Source of the DNA: Dasypus novemcinctus
Taxonomy: Eukaryota > Chordata > Mammalia > Cingulata > Dasypodidae
Direction: 5' to 3'
Assembly: GCF_030445035.2 (NCBI RefSeq)
Contig: NC_080673.1
Coordinates: 194,988,216 to 195,052,215 of the forward strand
Length of the DNA stretch: 64,000 nt
Part shown: positions 48,765 to 61,977 of the stretch, one piece after another
Layout: each line of letters starts with the position of its first letter
How positions within the stretch are numbered: the first letter of the stretch is position 1
Translations under genes and position numbers: made by a program
Notes under the pieces: generated by a model
Told to the model about the DNA's origin: nothing
What the model saw: only the letters and a program-made list of their open reading frames with translations
Database searches by the model: none

Positions 48765-49670
48765 CACCATCTCTTCCATTTCAAGCTACCACCATCCTTA
48801 GCAGATGTACTGAAACAGCTTCCCAACTGTGCTCATTTTCACTCCATTTTCACATCATTCCCATGTCATTCATTTGTAACCAGAATGATATTCCAAAGTG
48901 AAAATCTGATTGTGTTATTTCCCCTTGAAGCTTTTTCAGTGACTTCCCATCGTTCTTAGCATGAAAACCCAAATCCTCAATCTGTCCTACAAGATCCAGG
49001 CTGATCTTGTTCTAGTCTGCCTCTCTAGCATTTTCCCTCCCACCACAGAATCTTGCACGTGACCTTCTTCTGTCTGTAATGCTTTTCAATTCTGTCTAAG
49101 TCTTGTTAATGTCTACTGATTCTTCAGTTCTCAGCTTCATCATCATCTCCTCAGGAACCCTGTTTAGCCCCCAGATTAGTTTACATCTCCTCTTTTTGTA
49201 GAACCATCTGATTTTAATCAATTTATATGTATTTATATTTATATGAGTGACAGGTTAGTTCATTATATAGAGCTTTTTGCACTTTTGGCTCATAGTCAAC
49301 AAGGTTTATAAATTCAGATTTATATTTCATTCAGGTTTTTTTTTAGCTTTGCATAGTCTTTTGATTTCTGTATAGTAAATAATGGTCTTGATTTTTTGTT
49401 TGGTTGTGTGTTATGTACCTTATGTATTTAGCATGAATTAATCCCAACACTTCCCTGTGGTTTGGTTTTTTTTAATGTAATCTTTCAGCAACATCTACTT
49501 TTCTTTCATTCCTTTCTTCACAGTGGCAATTATATATCAATGTGTGTGATTTAATATGTTTCTGCTTTTTGCATGTGGACTGTAAGCACCATGAAGAGAG
49601 GCACCATGTTAATTTTTCTCACTAATGCATTCCTAGTGCCTGAGTAGAACAGTTCCTTGGTATGATTAGT
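48765..49670 (+). repeat. L2, long 3' fragment
   Basis: Ordered L2 landmarks: 'agtgacttcccatcgttcttagcatgaaaaccc', 'ctacaagatccaggctgatcttgttctag', 'ctcagcttcatcatcatctcc', 'gaaccctgtttagccc' and the terminal 'gtggactgtaagcaccatgaag...cattcctagtgcctgagtagaacagt'. It is interrupted by AT-rich sequence around 49200-49540. Confidence 0.72.
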
Positions 49671-49869
49671 ACCAAACTACTCATTAAACTATTGGGCTAC
49701 TATGTCTTCCTCAGCAAAGCTTGATTGCCCCAATATGTTCTGTGGGAGCTCTTTACAGCTATCCCATCCTTTGGCTGTCAGACTAGGCTTTCTTTCCTAT
49801 CTTTTCCTCCATGATTTACACAGATTTATATCAAGAATACCTACCATGCAGTATTATTGTTGATTGCAT

Positions 49870-50225
49870 TTCCTGTCCCAATTTTTCATGTCTTCTCATA
49901 TCCAGTCACTATTCGATGTGACTTTGTAGTTCTTCCCATAAGAGAACCAGAGTAAAATTTTCCACTCTTGATATTAGGTTTAGAAATAGAAATTGTTATG
50001 GCCATTGGAACATTAGCTGACATGTCATAAACAGGGGACTGGAAAGCATTATTATGCTTGCTCCTTTACACCATTGCTATCACCAAAGCAAGAGCATGGC
50101 CAGACTAGCTTGCTGGCCCCCGAAGAAGAACAAGAGACAAGTGAGGCAGAGCACCTCCTGTTGAGACTGGACAGATCAGGCAACAACTCTGCTCCCCCAA
50201 AAAACAGAAAACAAAACCAAAAACA
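49870..50225. repeat. Probable ancient interspersed repeat, family not named
   Basis: The stretch 'gtccactcttgatattaggtttag' to 'ctgctccccc' has the feel of an old LTR ('ggccattggaacattagctgacatg', 'ccaaagcaagagcatggccaga') and ends in an A/C-rich tail at 50195-50225. I cannot assign it. Confidence 0.3.
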
Positions 50226-50559
50226 TACAGACTTATATTCTAAATTAATGCTAGTTCTATGCCTGTGAGATTTTTGTGGATGTTTGTTGCACAGAATTAT
50301 TTTGACCATAGCTGAATCATACAAGGTCTTAGGAAGATTCAATTAAATGAAGATGTAAAACCCCTGAAGCAGAGCTTACCTACGTCTTTCCTTACATCTC
50401 CCTCCACATGAATTAGTGAACATGACACGCCTTTTGCCACTTTACACTTTCCTATATAACATCTAGTTGAAACTTCCCCATGTCTTTCTAGGGTAAGACT
50501 AATTCTTAGTCAGTTTGATAGAGCCAAATTTAGGCAACTGTGATGGTGTAAGTAGATGA

Positions 50560-52013
50560 AATCCAATTCTTGATTTATTTTTTTTACAGTTTCTTTTCTT
50601 ACTCTTTCATTTCTCCTCTTATCTTTGTTATTTTCCCTTCTTCCTTTGGGTTTACACTGGTAGTTTGTTTTTGTTTTTTTTTCCTTCTATTTTCTTGTGT
50701 TGAAAAATTCCATTCAAAGTTTTTATTCTTTCTTCTTATGAATATTTATGGCTACAAACATATCCCTTCTTTATTAAGATCACTTTCATTGCATTTCCCA
50801 ATTTTTGATAAATAGTGTTTCTTTTATCATTCATTCCTAAACATAGTCCCATTATTTCCTCTTTGACTGAAGAATTATTTTAATTGTTGTTGCTATTATT
50901 GGTTTTAGCTTAAAAATATTGTTTTGTGAGGTGTATTATTTGTATAGATTTCTCATTTTATTGCATTATATTCAGATAATGTGGGTACATGTCATAACTT
51001 CTTTGGGATTTGCTAAAATTTCTCTTGTGACTTAAAAGAAGTTTAATATACTGTTTTTTATAAGTCCATTGTTCCACTATTGCTTAATGCTCTATTCAAA
51101 TTTTCAATATTTATTCATTTTTAAGTATTTGTTTATTTTATTAATTTTTTAATATTTGTCTTAAATGTTTAGATTCTAAGACTGCTATATGAAAAAATTA
51201 CTATATTTTCAAAATTTCCCTATAATTCTCTCTCCCTCATTTTCTGGAAATAGAGAGATAGGTACAGAATTTTAATCATAAAATGACTTTATTTATCCTT
51301 AATAGATTTTTTATCCTAAAATATTTTTAAGATATATATTATTGTTCTAACTTTCTTTTGTTAATATTTGACTGATATTTTTTCTCTTTAAAGCTTTCTG
51401 TTTCATTTACAGAAATTTTTAATAAACAGCATAAAGCTCAATTTTTAACATTTATAAATTCAGTGTAATCTCTCTTTTAACAGATATCTCTAAACAGGTT
51501 TTTAAAATTTGTTTTGAAGTTGTGAATTTTATATTAACTTAATTATTATGCTTAAATTTTCAACATGTATATCTGACTTAATTACAATAGTTAATTAATC
51601 AAGGCAAACTTTATTAAGGTTGGTATCATCTTTATGCCAGCTTCATAAAAATATTCTGAAGTTTTCTGTTTATATTGTACATCAGTTTAAATATTGAAAT
51701 ATTCTATTCAATATTAGGTTTGCCTAATTTTCTTGTATAACTATCTGGTCATGGTGTTATTCAGAGTTGGGAAATAGCTCTTTGGCAACATGCTTATTCA
51801 TTCTAGATGAACTGACTGAGGTTTTTCAATTATTTTGAAGAAAATTTGATATATTTTTCTTCCTGTGAATATTGTCCATTTTATCCAGATTTCAAATATA
51901 TCTTCAAAGAATTGGGTAAAAGAGTCATATGATTTTTAAAAATTCCTACACATTTTTGCTTATTTCACCCTTATCATTTATTTTGTCCATTTGTGATTTT
52001 CTCTTAAAATTTT
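50560..52013 (-). mobile_element. Old L1M ORF2, antisense
   Basis: Reverse-complement L1M ORF2 character: 'ttgcattatattcagataatgtgg', 'gttccactattgcttaatgctc' and 'ctttatgccagcttcataaaa'. The target of the L1 insertion at 52014 lies at its left-hand flank. It is not followed convincingly beyond 56544. Confidence 0.55.
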
Positions 52014-54960
52014 TTTATTTGAACATTTTTAGTGTATTTTTTTGAATATACATAGATCACAAAAAATGTTACATTGAAAAATACAAGAGATTCCCACATA
52101 CCCCACATCCCACCCCACCTCACTCTACTCCTCCCACATCAACAACCACTCTCATCATTGTGGCACATTCACTGCATTTGGTGAATACATTTTGGAGCAC
52201 ACAGCTGCACCACATGGATTTATATTATAGTTTACAGTCTCCCCCAGTACATTCAGTGGGTTATGACAGGATAGATAATGTTCAGCATCTGTTCCTGCAA
52301 TATCATTTAGGAAACTTGAAGTCACAAAAATGCCCCCACATCACACCTCTTCTTTGCTCTCCCTGCCCTCAGCAACTACTGTGGCCAATTTCTCAAGACC
52401 AATGCTACAGTTTCTTCCATTACTAGTCACAATAGTTCTGTAGTAGAATATCGTAAGTCCACTCTAATCCATATTTTATTCCTCCATCCTGTGGACCCTG
52501 GGATGGTGATGTCCACTCCACCTCTATATCGAGGGGGGGGGCTTATATCCCACATGGTTGATCAATGTGACTCTCCTGCTTGGAGTTGTAGACACTTATG
52601 GTTCCTTGGTGTGCTGGTTGACCCTCTTCACCTCCCTGTTAGCTGACCTGGGTAAGTCCAATGAACTGGAGCATAGGAGTTGCAACTCTGCTGAGGCTCA
52701 GAGTCCAACAGGCACATGACCAGTCCAGAGATTCAAGTCTTCTTGGTATACACCAACCCCAGCACCACCCACAGGCTCAGTAAAAGTGACAGAAGAGGCA
52801 TGTGTAGAAAGGTCACAGCTGAGTCCATCTTCATCACATTAAGTAACACAAATTCCAAAGTGGGCCCACTGACAAGGCACTGAACTCCAGAGCCATCTGA
52901 CATGACCATAGAACCCATATGTCTCCATATCCCTCAGGAGCACCATTACCAAGGGTTGTATCTACTTTGGCTGTCTCTGAAATCCTGCTGAGATGTGCAT
53001 AAGCGCAACCCATCTGATGACCTCCTGACTCTTTTTTGAAGACTCTTAGTCATGTAATGTCATTTGTCTTTACAATTTACCCCTTTCATTCAAGGTCTTT
53101 TTCTAGTTGCATCACCAGTTGATAATTGGTAGTAATCGCTCAGCACCAGGGAGGCTCATGCCCAGGAGTCATGTCCCATGCTGGGGGGAAGGTAATGCAT
53201 TTACATGCTGAGTTTGGCTTAGAGAGTGACCACATTTGAGCATCATGGAGGCTCTTAGGTGGTAGCTCTTAGGCACCCCGCAGCTCTAGGCCTAGTTGAA
53301 ATTTCAGGCACACAGGCTCATAAGCATAGTCATTAGTATCAAGGACTCATCATTGGGCCATCCTTCTTCACTGGTCTTTGCCCTTGCACTTGGGGAGATT
53401 GTTGTTGTTCCATTGGGGAATGTGACATAGCTCCCCTGGCTAGGAATTCAGCACTGCCTCAGTTGTCATTTGTAACTGTAACACCTATGAAAATACCCAA
53501 TAAATATCCAAACATTTTTATATACCCTATATATATGCTCTGGAGAACTCTCTCCTAACCATGTGTCCCCCATCAATAACACCCCACATCAACATTCCTT
53601 CCCTGTCATAGTTGAACCCCTCTATGGTCCAAAACTTCTTAAAAAATGAAGTCTAATACATTGCCAAATTCAATTAATAGGAAAATGAAATTGTAGCGAT
53701 AGGTTTAAAGATTAGAAGTAGAATACATACTAATTTAGAAAAACTGAAATAAAGTAAAAGTAAATTGGGATATTAAAAATGAAAAATATCATAAAACTTT
53801 GTTTTTGACATTTTCCCTTTTGTCACTGTAATAGGTGATGTTGTTCTGTATGTACAGTGGCAAGGCAATTTCTTTCATTTCTTCTTTAGTGTCTACATCA
53901 TTTCTTTTCTAATTTTTAATTTTGTCTTCAAAAAATTTTAGATCACAGTAAAGTCACATATAAAATATAGGGGACTCCCATATATCCAACATCAAACCCT
54001 TTTCCCCCTTCCCCAGCAATAATCTTTTTACATGTTCATGTTATATTTGCTGCAGCTGATGTACAGAAATTGAAACATGGCTATCAAACATAGCTCCATT
54101 TTGGTTTACATTATGGTCTATATTTTAGACTGTACAATTTTCTAAAATTTTAGTTACATTATGGTTTACATTTTAGCCTATAGACTTTTACACATTTTTG
54201 GTGAAATTTAACATGCCCTATATCCATCATTGCATGATCTTGTGAAATACTTTCATTGCCCCCGAGTTACCCTTCTTCCATCTATTCTATTCCCCCCTCC
54301 CCTCCCCTCAGGATCCACAGTGACAACCAAGCTTCACTGCTTGAAGGACCGGATTCACAGATACTGTCCTCCCCTATTGGGAGCCGCCAATTTTCTCAAG
54401 AGACACAATTCCCTGTCTTTGAGAATGTCAGACCTCCCCAGGATGTGGGTAGAACTTCCCACTCATATTATGGGTCTCCACGCAATGATATAACACGCTA
54501 TGACAAGATGAGCACTCATGCACTCCCTAGAAGCCTGCCCCTGTGCCAGATGCCCTCCCTTAAGCACCTTAAACAGGTAAACCTTCTTTATCATATTTTT
54601 AAAGGGTTTTCTCAACATTATAGTTTCAACCACATACCCAACAATCTCCCATGTTCCACTGTTCCCACCATTCTCCCCCCAATTCCTTGGGCCATCTGAC
54701 CCATCCTCCCAACCCTAGACCCCTCAAGCCTCCAAAGCCTCACCCAATTGTATCCCTATGCCCCCATCTTATCCTTTCCCTGTTCAAATATTTACCTTTA
54801 CTTTATTATAGATTTCACCCCTATAGGCGTCAGCTCACAACTTTCCTCTGCCCTCCCAATTTCCTGTAAGCCTATCATCTAGTCTCTAGTTCTCTGAAAC
54901 AGATTGGTTTGCTTATTTCATATCAGAGAGGTCATGTAGTATTTGTCCTTCAATGTCTGA
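52014..54960 (-). other. Long L1 3'UTR with two end-like modules
   Basis: This is the most complete example of the lineage 3'UTR here, directly continuous with ORF2. The terminal end lies at 52030-52330 and an internal copy of a similar end at 53930-54240, with an A/T-rich linker (53640-53800) and body between. The proximal section (54560-54960) matches 37513-37821. Confidence 0.8.
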
Positions 54961-56531
54961 TTTGCTTCACTCAACATAAGGTCCTCAAGATTCATCCATG
55001 TTGTCCCATGTGTTTTGTACTATATTCCTTCTTATAGCTGAGTAGTACTCCATTGTATGTATATACCACATTTTGTTTATCGATTCATTTGTTGATGGGC
55101 ATTTGGGTTGATTTCAACTTTTGTCAGTAGTGAATCGTGCCGCTATGAACATTGGTGTGCATATATTGGTTCATGTGCTTGTTTTCAGTTCTTCTGTATA
55201 TATACCCAGCAGTGGAATTACTGAGTCATATGGCAAATGTATAGCTAGTTTTTTGAGAAACTGCCAAACTTTCCTCCAGAATGTCTGGATCCTTCTGCAT
55301 TCCCACCAGCAGTGGGTGAGAGTTCCCATTCCTCCACATCCTCTCCAACACTTGTAGTCTTCTGTTTTAATGATAGCTGCCAATCTTAGGGCATAAAATG
55401 TTATCTCATTGTAGTTTTGACTTGCATTTCCCTAATAGCTAGTGATTTTGTGCATCTTTTCATGTGCTTTTTAGCCATTTGTATTTCTTCTTTAGAGAAG
55501 CATCTCTTCAAATCTCTTGCCCATTTTTTAAATGGGTTGTCTTTTTATTTTAAGATATAGGAGTTCTTCATGTATACAGGATATTAGTCTCCTATCAGAT
55601 ATATGGTTACCAAATATTTTCTCCCATTGGGTAGGCTATCTTTTCACTTTCTTGACAAACTCCTTTGAGGTGCAAAAGGCTTTAATTTTGAGGAGGTCCC
55701 ATTTATCAATTTTTTCTTTTGCTGCTCATGCTTTGGGTGTGAAGTTCATGAAGGTTATAAGATCAATGTGCAAAAATCAGTAGCATTTCTGTACACCAAT
55801 AATGAGCAATCTGAGAAGGAAATCAAGAAACAAATACCATTTACAATAGTAAATTAAAAAATCAAATACCTAGAAATAGTAAAAGACACAGAAAACTATA
55901 TAACACTGTTCAAGGAAATCAAAGAAGACTTAAATGAATGGAAGAATATTCCCTGTTCATGGATAGGAAGACTAAATATCATTCAGATGTCTATCCTATA
56001 AACTGATCTACAGATTCAATGAAATCCCAATAAAAATCAACACAGCATTGTTTAGTGAACTAGAAAAACTAACTATGAAATTTATTTGGAAAGGAGAGAG
56101 GCCCTGAATAGCAAAAGACATATTGAAAAAGAAAAGTAAAATTGGAGGAATCACACTACCTGACTTTAAAATATACTACAAAGATACAGTTTTGAAAATG
56201 GCATGGTATTGGTCAAAAGATAGACACACTGACCAATGGAACCAAATTGAGAGTTCTGATATAGATCCTCAAATATACAGTCATCTGATATTTGACAAGG
56301 CCACCGAGCCCACTCAACTGGGAGAGAATGGCCTCTTCAACAAACGGTGCTTGGAGAAGTGAATATCCATATACAAAAGAATGAAAAAGGAATATCATCT
56401 CACACCTTCTACAAAAATCAACTCAAGATAGAGCAAAGACCTGAATATAAAAGCCAAGACCATAAACACCTTGGAAAACAATGTAGGGAAGCATCTACAG
56501 AACCTTATAATAGGAAATGGTTTTATGAACT
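52014..56531 (-). mobile_element. L1 with 5' inversion (twin priming) and 12-bp duplication
   Basis: Read on the minus strand, 55752 down to 52014 is the C-terminal end of ORF2 followed by a complete long 3'UTR. The segment 55753-56531 is L1 ORF2 in plus orientation, collinear with 35896-36688 of the sense L1. It ends exactly where the antisense part begins in L1 coordinates, with an overlap of about 9 bp (atgaacttc). The whole is bounded by tcttaaaatttt at 52002-52013 and 56532-56543. One insertion with an inverted 5' segment explains everything. Frames are broken. Confidence 0.9.
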
Positions 56532-56544
56532 TCTTAAAATTTTG

Positions 56545-58179
56545 AAACATTTGTATTTTACTGATCTGTAACTCTTAGAGCACTGACTCTATTGGCTGTA
56601 GACTCTCCCTTTCCCTGGTTGCTCTTTCCCTCTCAGGAGTGTACTATTTGATTATGAGCTCATAATCAGTGAAATTATCTCATATTCAATGAGAATCCCA
56701 TGAGTGAACCCACAGTATGTTCTCTTTGCTATATACAATGTACAACACCTATGGGTTTCAAATTCCCTTTGCTATTTTTACCTTATTTTCTTGGTTTAAA
56801 TTTCTAACACCAAATACGTACTGTAAATTCAAATCCCATAGTCCTGGGTGGTACAGGCCAGGGATTTAGATTTCTCAAGTGTGACTGAATTTTAAATCTA
56901 TCCACCCAAGGTATAGAAAATAAATTCTTCACTGCATCTGTAAACTTATAGGAGCAGTTTTTTAATGTCTGTATTTGTGGAAGGAATAATAATATAATAT
57001 TTAGGGTCTAGGTTCCTGTTTCTAATGTTTCATGGACCAGAGGACTTACCTTTTATTCTTGTGAGGATTTTAGAACCCCAGACCCCAGGCTATTCTGGCT
57101 TTTGTGTGGTACATACAGTTCATTGGATGGTATAAGATGATCCTTATCATTTTGAGTTTGATTTTTCTTTTCACTTCCTTTGTATGCATATTAAGCTTTT
57201 TTGAACTTGAATATAAATATATGTTTATATGTAAAATTATTTTAGTATTTGAAACTTTTTATTTTAAATTTTGGTTTAGTGTTTTAAAAATATGTAAACT
57301 CTTTCGCCAGAATTTCTATATATTTTTTGGAGGAAACCAGGGAAGGAGAGTCTATTCAAGTTTTCTCTGCGACATTGCCAGATATCTCTTCTAATGGCTT
57401 TAAGGTAAGCAAACAAAGGCCAGGCTGGATTGAAACATTTCCCAGGGCACATAGCTCTTAAGTAGCAGCATCAGAGCTCAAACTCCTATCATCTCAATGT
57501 CAGGCCTTATGTCTGACACCTCATAGATATTCAGTGAAAACTTAATGGTTAAATGCCTATTTTTTAAAAAGGATACAGGGAACTTTATATTACTTTCGTA
57601 TTGCCATCAGTGATAAAGATGGTGGGAGTGGAAAGACACTTCCTTTCTAATCTTCACAGCTGAAGGACTATCTCAAGAGGCAGTGCGGTCTTGTACATTT
57701 TCGTATTTCAGACTCAGCTATCAAAATACCCAAAGGAGAGGTGATGAACCTGAGATGCTGCCTCCGTCAAGGCAAAGAGATCTGAGAGGTGATGCTGGCA
57801 TTTTAGTACTGCTCAGTAATTTATCATTCAAGCACCTTGCAAATGCTCCATATTTTTCCTTTGACTCATCCTGATCCTTCATCTATCCAGTAGTCACGTT
57901 TTAAACAAAACAAATGTTAACAGAAGATGAGGCACTCAGCACTTTAATCCACCTTTAAATGTTGGCTGCATTTCAGATGATTTACAGAAAGCTTTGAGAA
58001 AGAAATGCCTATTATCTGTATTATTTTAAGAAAGAAAAAAATTTAATTCAGTTATGCAAAATATGTTAAATTATTCAGTATGGATATCAGATTCTGATGT
58101 CCAAAACAAATATATATATATATATTTGAACCTATTTGAGCATTTATAGGACTATTTGATAATACTGCCCCCTTTTCCT
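56545..58179. other. Mostly unassigned
   Basis: A short antisense MIR-like piece may lie at 57430-57540 ('agggcacatagctcttaagtagcagcatcagagctcaaac' layout). A TA run is at 58103-58124. No gene is evident; short frames near 57683-57874 show no domain. Confidence 0.4.
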
Positions 58180-58870
58180 AGCTTCTGATCTCATCTCCTT
58201 ACCATCAATACATAGTCTAGCAGCTAAACTGACACTGTTAAAGTAGAGGACAGATTGTGCTCCTCCTCTGCCCAATGACAATAAATGTCTTCTCATCTCA
58301 GCAAAGTAAGAACAAAAATTCTAACAATAGCCCACAAGTTCTTACAAAATCTGGTTCTTACTCCTAGCTCCCTAATCTCATCTTCTTTGACTCCACACTC
58401 ACCTTCCCCGACAACATACCTTTGGCTGAATCTCCTCAGCCACACTGGACTGCTTGTAGTATTTCAGAAACACCTCACAGGCCCTCTTTTGAGTTCTAGC
58501 TCTGCCCTGTGTCTGAAATGTTCTTTCCCTTAAAAGTCCCATACTTCAGGTCTCTTCCCATCCAGCCCAGGTCAATTGTCATCATTCCAGTGAGGTCTTT
58601 CTCAACACTCCATGTATAATTAAAACTTATCTTCCCTCTCTCACTCTGGAATTCCCAATTTCCCTATCCAATTTTAATATTCTCCATAGCAGTTATCACC
58701 ATCTAATATGCTTCACACACATGCACACATTTTTTAAATCCTTTATCTATTGATAATAAACCTTTTTTTATTTAAAACTTTATTATTATCCATTGCTTCT
58801 ATGCTCCCACTAGCGAGTCAGCTTGAAGGAGGCAAGGGATTTTTGTTCTGCCTACCAGAACATGCTAAGA
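58180..58870 (+). repeat. L2, long 3' fragment
   Basis: L2 landmarks in order: 'ttcttacaaaatctggttcttactcctagctccc', 'tcagccacactggactgcttgtag', 'ctctgccctgtgtctgaaatgttctttccc', 'ccaggtcaattgtcatcattccagtgaggtctttctcaac', 'ccatagcagttatcaccatctaatatg', and a decayed '..cactagcgagtcagcttgaagg..caagg' end. Confidence 0.7.
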
Positions 58871-59014
58871 AGTTTGGACTCTCCCCTGAAGGTGAGGAGA
58901 ATCATTGAAGGAGTTTCAGCACAAAGTGGTGAAGACAGATTTGCATTTTAGAAAGTTTGCTCTATGTTTGTCACAGATGATTGGGGAATGGTCATAGTCA
59001 CTGATAGAGTGTGG

Positions 59015-59255
59015 AATCTTACCATGGTCCTGCCACTGTTTGAAGTACTTTGCAATCCTTAATCCATTTGACCCTTGTAGGTTAGATACATTTATACCAT
59101 CAATAGCTCCACTTTATAATTGAGAAGACAGAGGCACAGAGAATTGAGACAATGTTGTTCAGAGATTTACAATTCTCCAGGGACAGAGCCAGGCTTTAGC
59201 CTAGGCAATCTGTCTTTCAGAGCCAATGCTCTAACCACCATGCTGAAATGCCCTA
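59015..59255 (-). repeat. MIR, near full length
   Basis: Reverse-complement MIR throughout: 'aatccttaatccatttgaccc', 'attgagaagacagaggcacagagaattgagac', 'gggacagagccaggctttagcctaggcaatctg' and 'ccaatgctctaaccaccatgc'. Confidence 0.82.
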
Positions 59256-60184
59256 AACAGTGCAGCTATCTCCTGCCAGGCTTCGAAGGCGGGGCATAAT
59301 GTCAGGGAAGGTATTATATATGCAGTGGGACATGAAAAGCGACCATGGAGAAGAGGGAAGGATTGAAAAAGAAGAGAGAATGGAAAAATGCCTTCATTCT
59401 TGTCAAGCCCGTGTCCTCCCTTTTTATTGAAAAAAAAAACGGGGTTCTTGGCCCCTATAATTACTTGATTCTTTTAAATGTTTGAAAGAGTAAGTCTGGG
59501 CCATTACAGAACAATATGTGCTGATGGGTGAGGTCTCCCCTTTGATTGAGGCTTGGCAAGTTTCACAGATAATGAACAACCTGAGAATTGTTTCCCTCAT
59601 TCTGAATTTCATTTTGATTTTTTCATCCTTCTTGATTCTTATCTCTTTGTGCCAAAATTGCATTTTTCCAAAGATGTGTTCAAAAGTGTTTTTGTTCTGA
59701 TTTAACGGGCTCAGTTTTCAGTGTTTGGGCTGAAATTGAGGAGGTGTATTATGAAAAGGGAATGTGTTTGAACGGGGATGTTTCCTGTGAACCGTAATGT
59801 AGTATTGTTCGAATCCTAAGCTCCTAAGAGCCAGACTTCTGTTGTTTTACTTCTAGATTTCCTCCCATCTCCTTTAAAACTTTTCAAAATGACATCAAAC
59901 AGCCTTCCTCTTGCTATGAAAAAGAGATTGCCCTTTCATCTGCAGAGAGACTGATGGTGTGAGCATTATCAAGCAAGGACAACCCAGACTATTGTTCTTA
60001 TAAAATATTTTAACTTAAAAAGAAAATCTTTTCAGCTAGAGACTGTGAAATACCTGCTCTATCCTTAAAACCAGAGATGGTCACAGTAAAAAGCAGCCCT
60101 TGAATAACCACAAGTGATAACATCCTTGAGTACCTCCTTCAAGGAAGGGACAATAGTGGCACAAGGGAGAAAAGGGGTAATAAC
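59256..60184. other. No feature recognised
   Basis: No named repeat and no plausible exon. A short A-run is at 59429-59438. Confidence 0.4.
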
Positions 60185-60425
60185 ATTTACTGGACAGTTA
60201 TTTTGTACTAAGCAAAGCATTGCTACATACTTTATATACCTTGAGTCATTTGGTCATTTGAAAATCCTGTGGGCAAACTATTCTTATCTCTATCGTACAA
60301 ATTAAGAAACAGATTGGGAGATGCTAAGAATCTTACTCAAGATTTTGGTGATTGGCAAGGGCAGGATTTGAATTCAATTGTTTCTAACAGTGATAGGTCA
60401 CATCATTTACCTTGCAACTCTGTAT
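60185..60425 (-). repeat. MIR
   Basis: Reverse-complement MIR: 'ctttatataccttgagtcattt', 'aaatccgtgggcaaactattcttatc' type core, 'gaaacagattgggagatgctaag' and 'ggcaggatttgaattca'. Confidence 0.7.
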
Positions 60426-60734
60426 TATTTTTATAAATGATCACTTAGAAAGATTTCTGCTTGTGAGTAATGATATAAGGGAACAGTAAGTTTTGTAAAG
60501 TTGTGTGGAGAAAAAAAAATAATTATTTATTAAATATCAAACAAGCATGTGTCAATTAGTAATGAACTCTCATCCTATATATTAGAGCATGGTTTAGTTA
60601 CAAAAGATAAAGATTCCTCACACCAAAAAGTTTTTAATGTAGTTGAAATAATAGTTTTTACTTTCTATATTGTAGTTCATAAAGAACATGCAATTAGTTT
60701 AGTGTCCAATTATATAGCACAGGTAATAATATCC

Positions 60735-60930
60735 TCTAGTGTTCATTCAGTACCTTTGAGTTTGCAAACATTTCTATATATATTATCACAGTGAATTCCC
60801 CAACCTTCTATGAGATGGATATGACTTAACCTCTTGTACCTTTTTTAAATGGAGGCCCAGCAACAGTTCAGCAGTATGACTAAGATAACACAGATAATAA
60901 ATGTATGAAGCCACGTCTAGAGCACTGTTC
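60735..60930 (-). repeat. MIR, diverged
   Basis: Reverse-complement layout 'tatattatcacagtgaattcccc', 'atgagatggatatgac', 'ggaggcccagcaacagttcagcag' and 'aagccacgtctagagcac'. Confidence 0.5.
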
Positions 60931-61362
60931 ATCAGCTACCCAGACAGAATTCTTCAGGCTATATAGACTGACATCCTAATTAATCTATGAACAGAACCTC
61001 ATAAAAAGAGAAGACAGTCTTGGTACAACAATCAGGGAAACTCTTGCCTGCTCAGAAGTTTTTTAACCCCAACCCTTACCAAAAGATTTTCTTTGTCTTG
61101 CTTCATTCATTAGAGTCTGGTTTCTTGTGACTCCAGTTTTAAATTCACATGTTCCTCTCTAAATCTGGTGTGTGTAGGCTCTTACCTGGGTATCTTTGAT
61201 CACCTTTCTTCTACAGCCTGCAGTTAGGTTTGGACCCTTTCCTATTAGTATCCCCTGCTGGGCTGAAACTTTCTGTTGGGTATTTCAGCCCTCAGAATCC
61301 CAAAACCCCCATGTCTGTTTAGGCCAGCTGTGGACCCTAAAGTAGCAATGAGAAGGACCAGG
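60931..61362. other. No feature recognised
   Basis: Unassigned sequence left of the solo LTR. Confidence 0.4.
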
Positions 61363-61367
61363 GTCAG

Positions 61368-61977
61368 TGTGCTAGTCAGCCAAAGGGGTTCTGATGCAAA
61401 ATACCAGAAATTAATTGGTTTTTATAAAGGGTATTTATTTAGGGTAGGAGCTTACAGGTACCAGGCCATAAAGCATAAGTTACTTCCCTCACCAAAGTCT
61501 ATTTTCAAGTGTTGGAGCAAAATGGCTGCCGATGTCTGTGAGGGTTCAGGCTTCCTGGATTCCTCTCTTCCAGAGTCTTGCTTCTCTCTGTGTTCAGGAT
61601 TCCTCTCTTCCCAGGGCTTACTTCTTCCTGGGCTCAGATTTCCTCTCTTCCTGGGAGGAAGAAACCTAAAGGTTTCTTCGGATCTTGCTTCTCTTTCCTC
61701 TGTGAGCTACTTCCTGGGGCTCCAGTTTAAGGCTTTAGCAAAAAACCCCAACATCAAAAACCCTCCTACTCTCTCCTTTGCCATGTCTTTTATCTGTGAG
61801 TCCCTACCCACCAAGGGGTGGAGACTAAGTGCCCTACTGGCACAAGAGGTTTATCTGATTACTTAATCAAGTAAACCTCTGAATCCAATATAATCTAATA
61901 TGCCCAGAGGAAAAGACCAGTTTACAAACATTCTGCTATTTCTTTTCAGAATTCATTAATAATATCAAACTGCTACA
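61368..61977 (-). mobile_element. Solo LTR of ERVL/MaLR type, 5-bp duplication
   Basis: A 610-bp unit with TG...CA ends (tgtgctagtcagcc ... tgctaca), flanked by a perfect gtcag at 61363-61367 and 61978-61982. Five-base duplications fit ERVL/MaLR. The plus strand shows 'aaataccagaaattaattgg' and 'gggtatttatttagggtaggag', which read as the 3' end of an ERVL-like LTR on the minus strand. A 40-bp period repeat lies at 61561-61660. A 196-codon open frame spans the LTR on the plus strand, antisense to it, and has no known domain. Confidence 0.85.
61561..61651. repeat. 40-bp period tandem repeat inside the LTR
   Basis: The block tcctctcttcc recurs at 61561, 61601 and 61641 with similar intervening text ('cttgcttctctctgtgttcagga', then 'cttacttcttcctgggctcaga'). 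Confidence 0.85.

Noticed and set aside
50052..50342. Overlapping open frames on both strands (96 and 64 codons)
   Set aside because: Mutual shadows over a repeat-like block; neither resembles a known protein.
61276..61866. A 196-codon open frame, the longest in the window
   Set aside because: Most of it lies within an LTR and is antisense to it. Its middle is the translated 40-bp tandem repeat, and it starts in unrelated flank.
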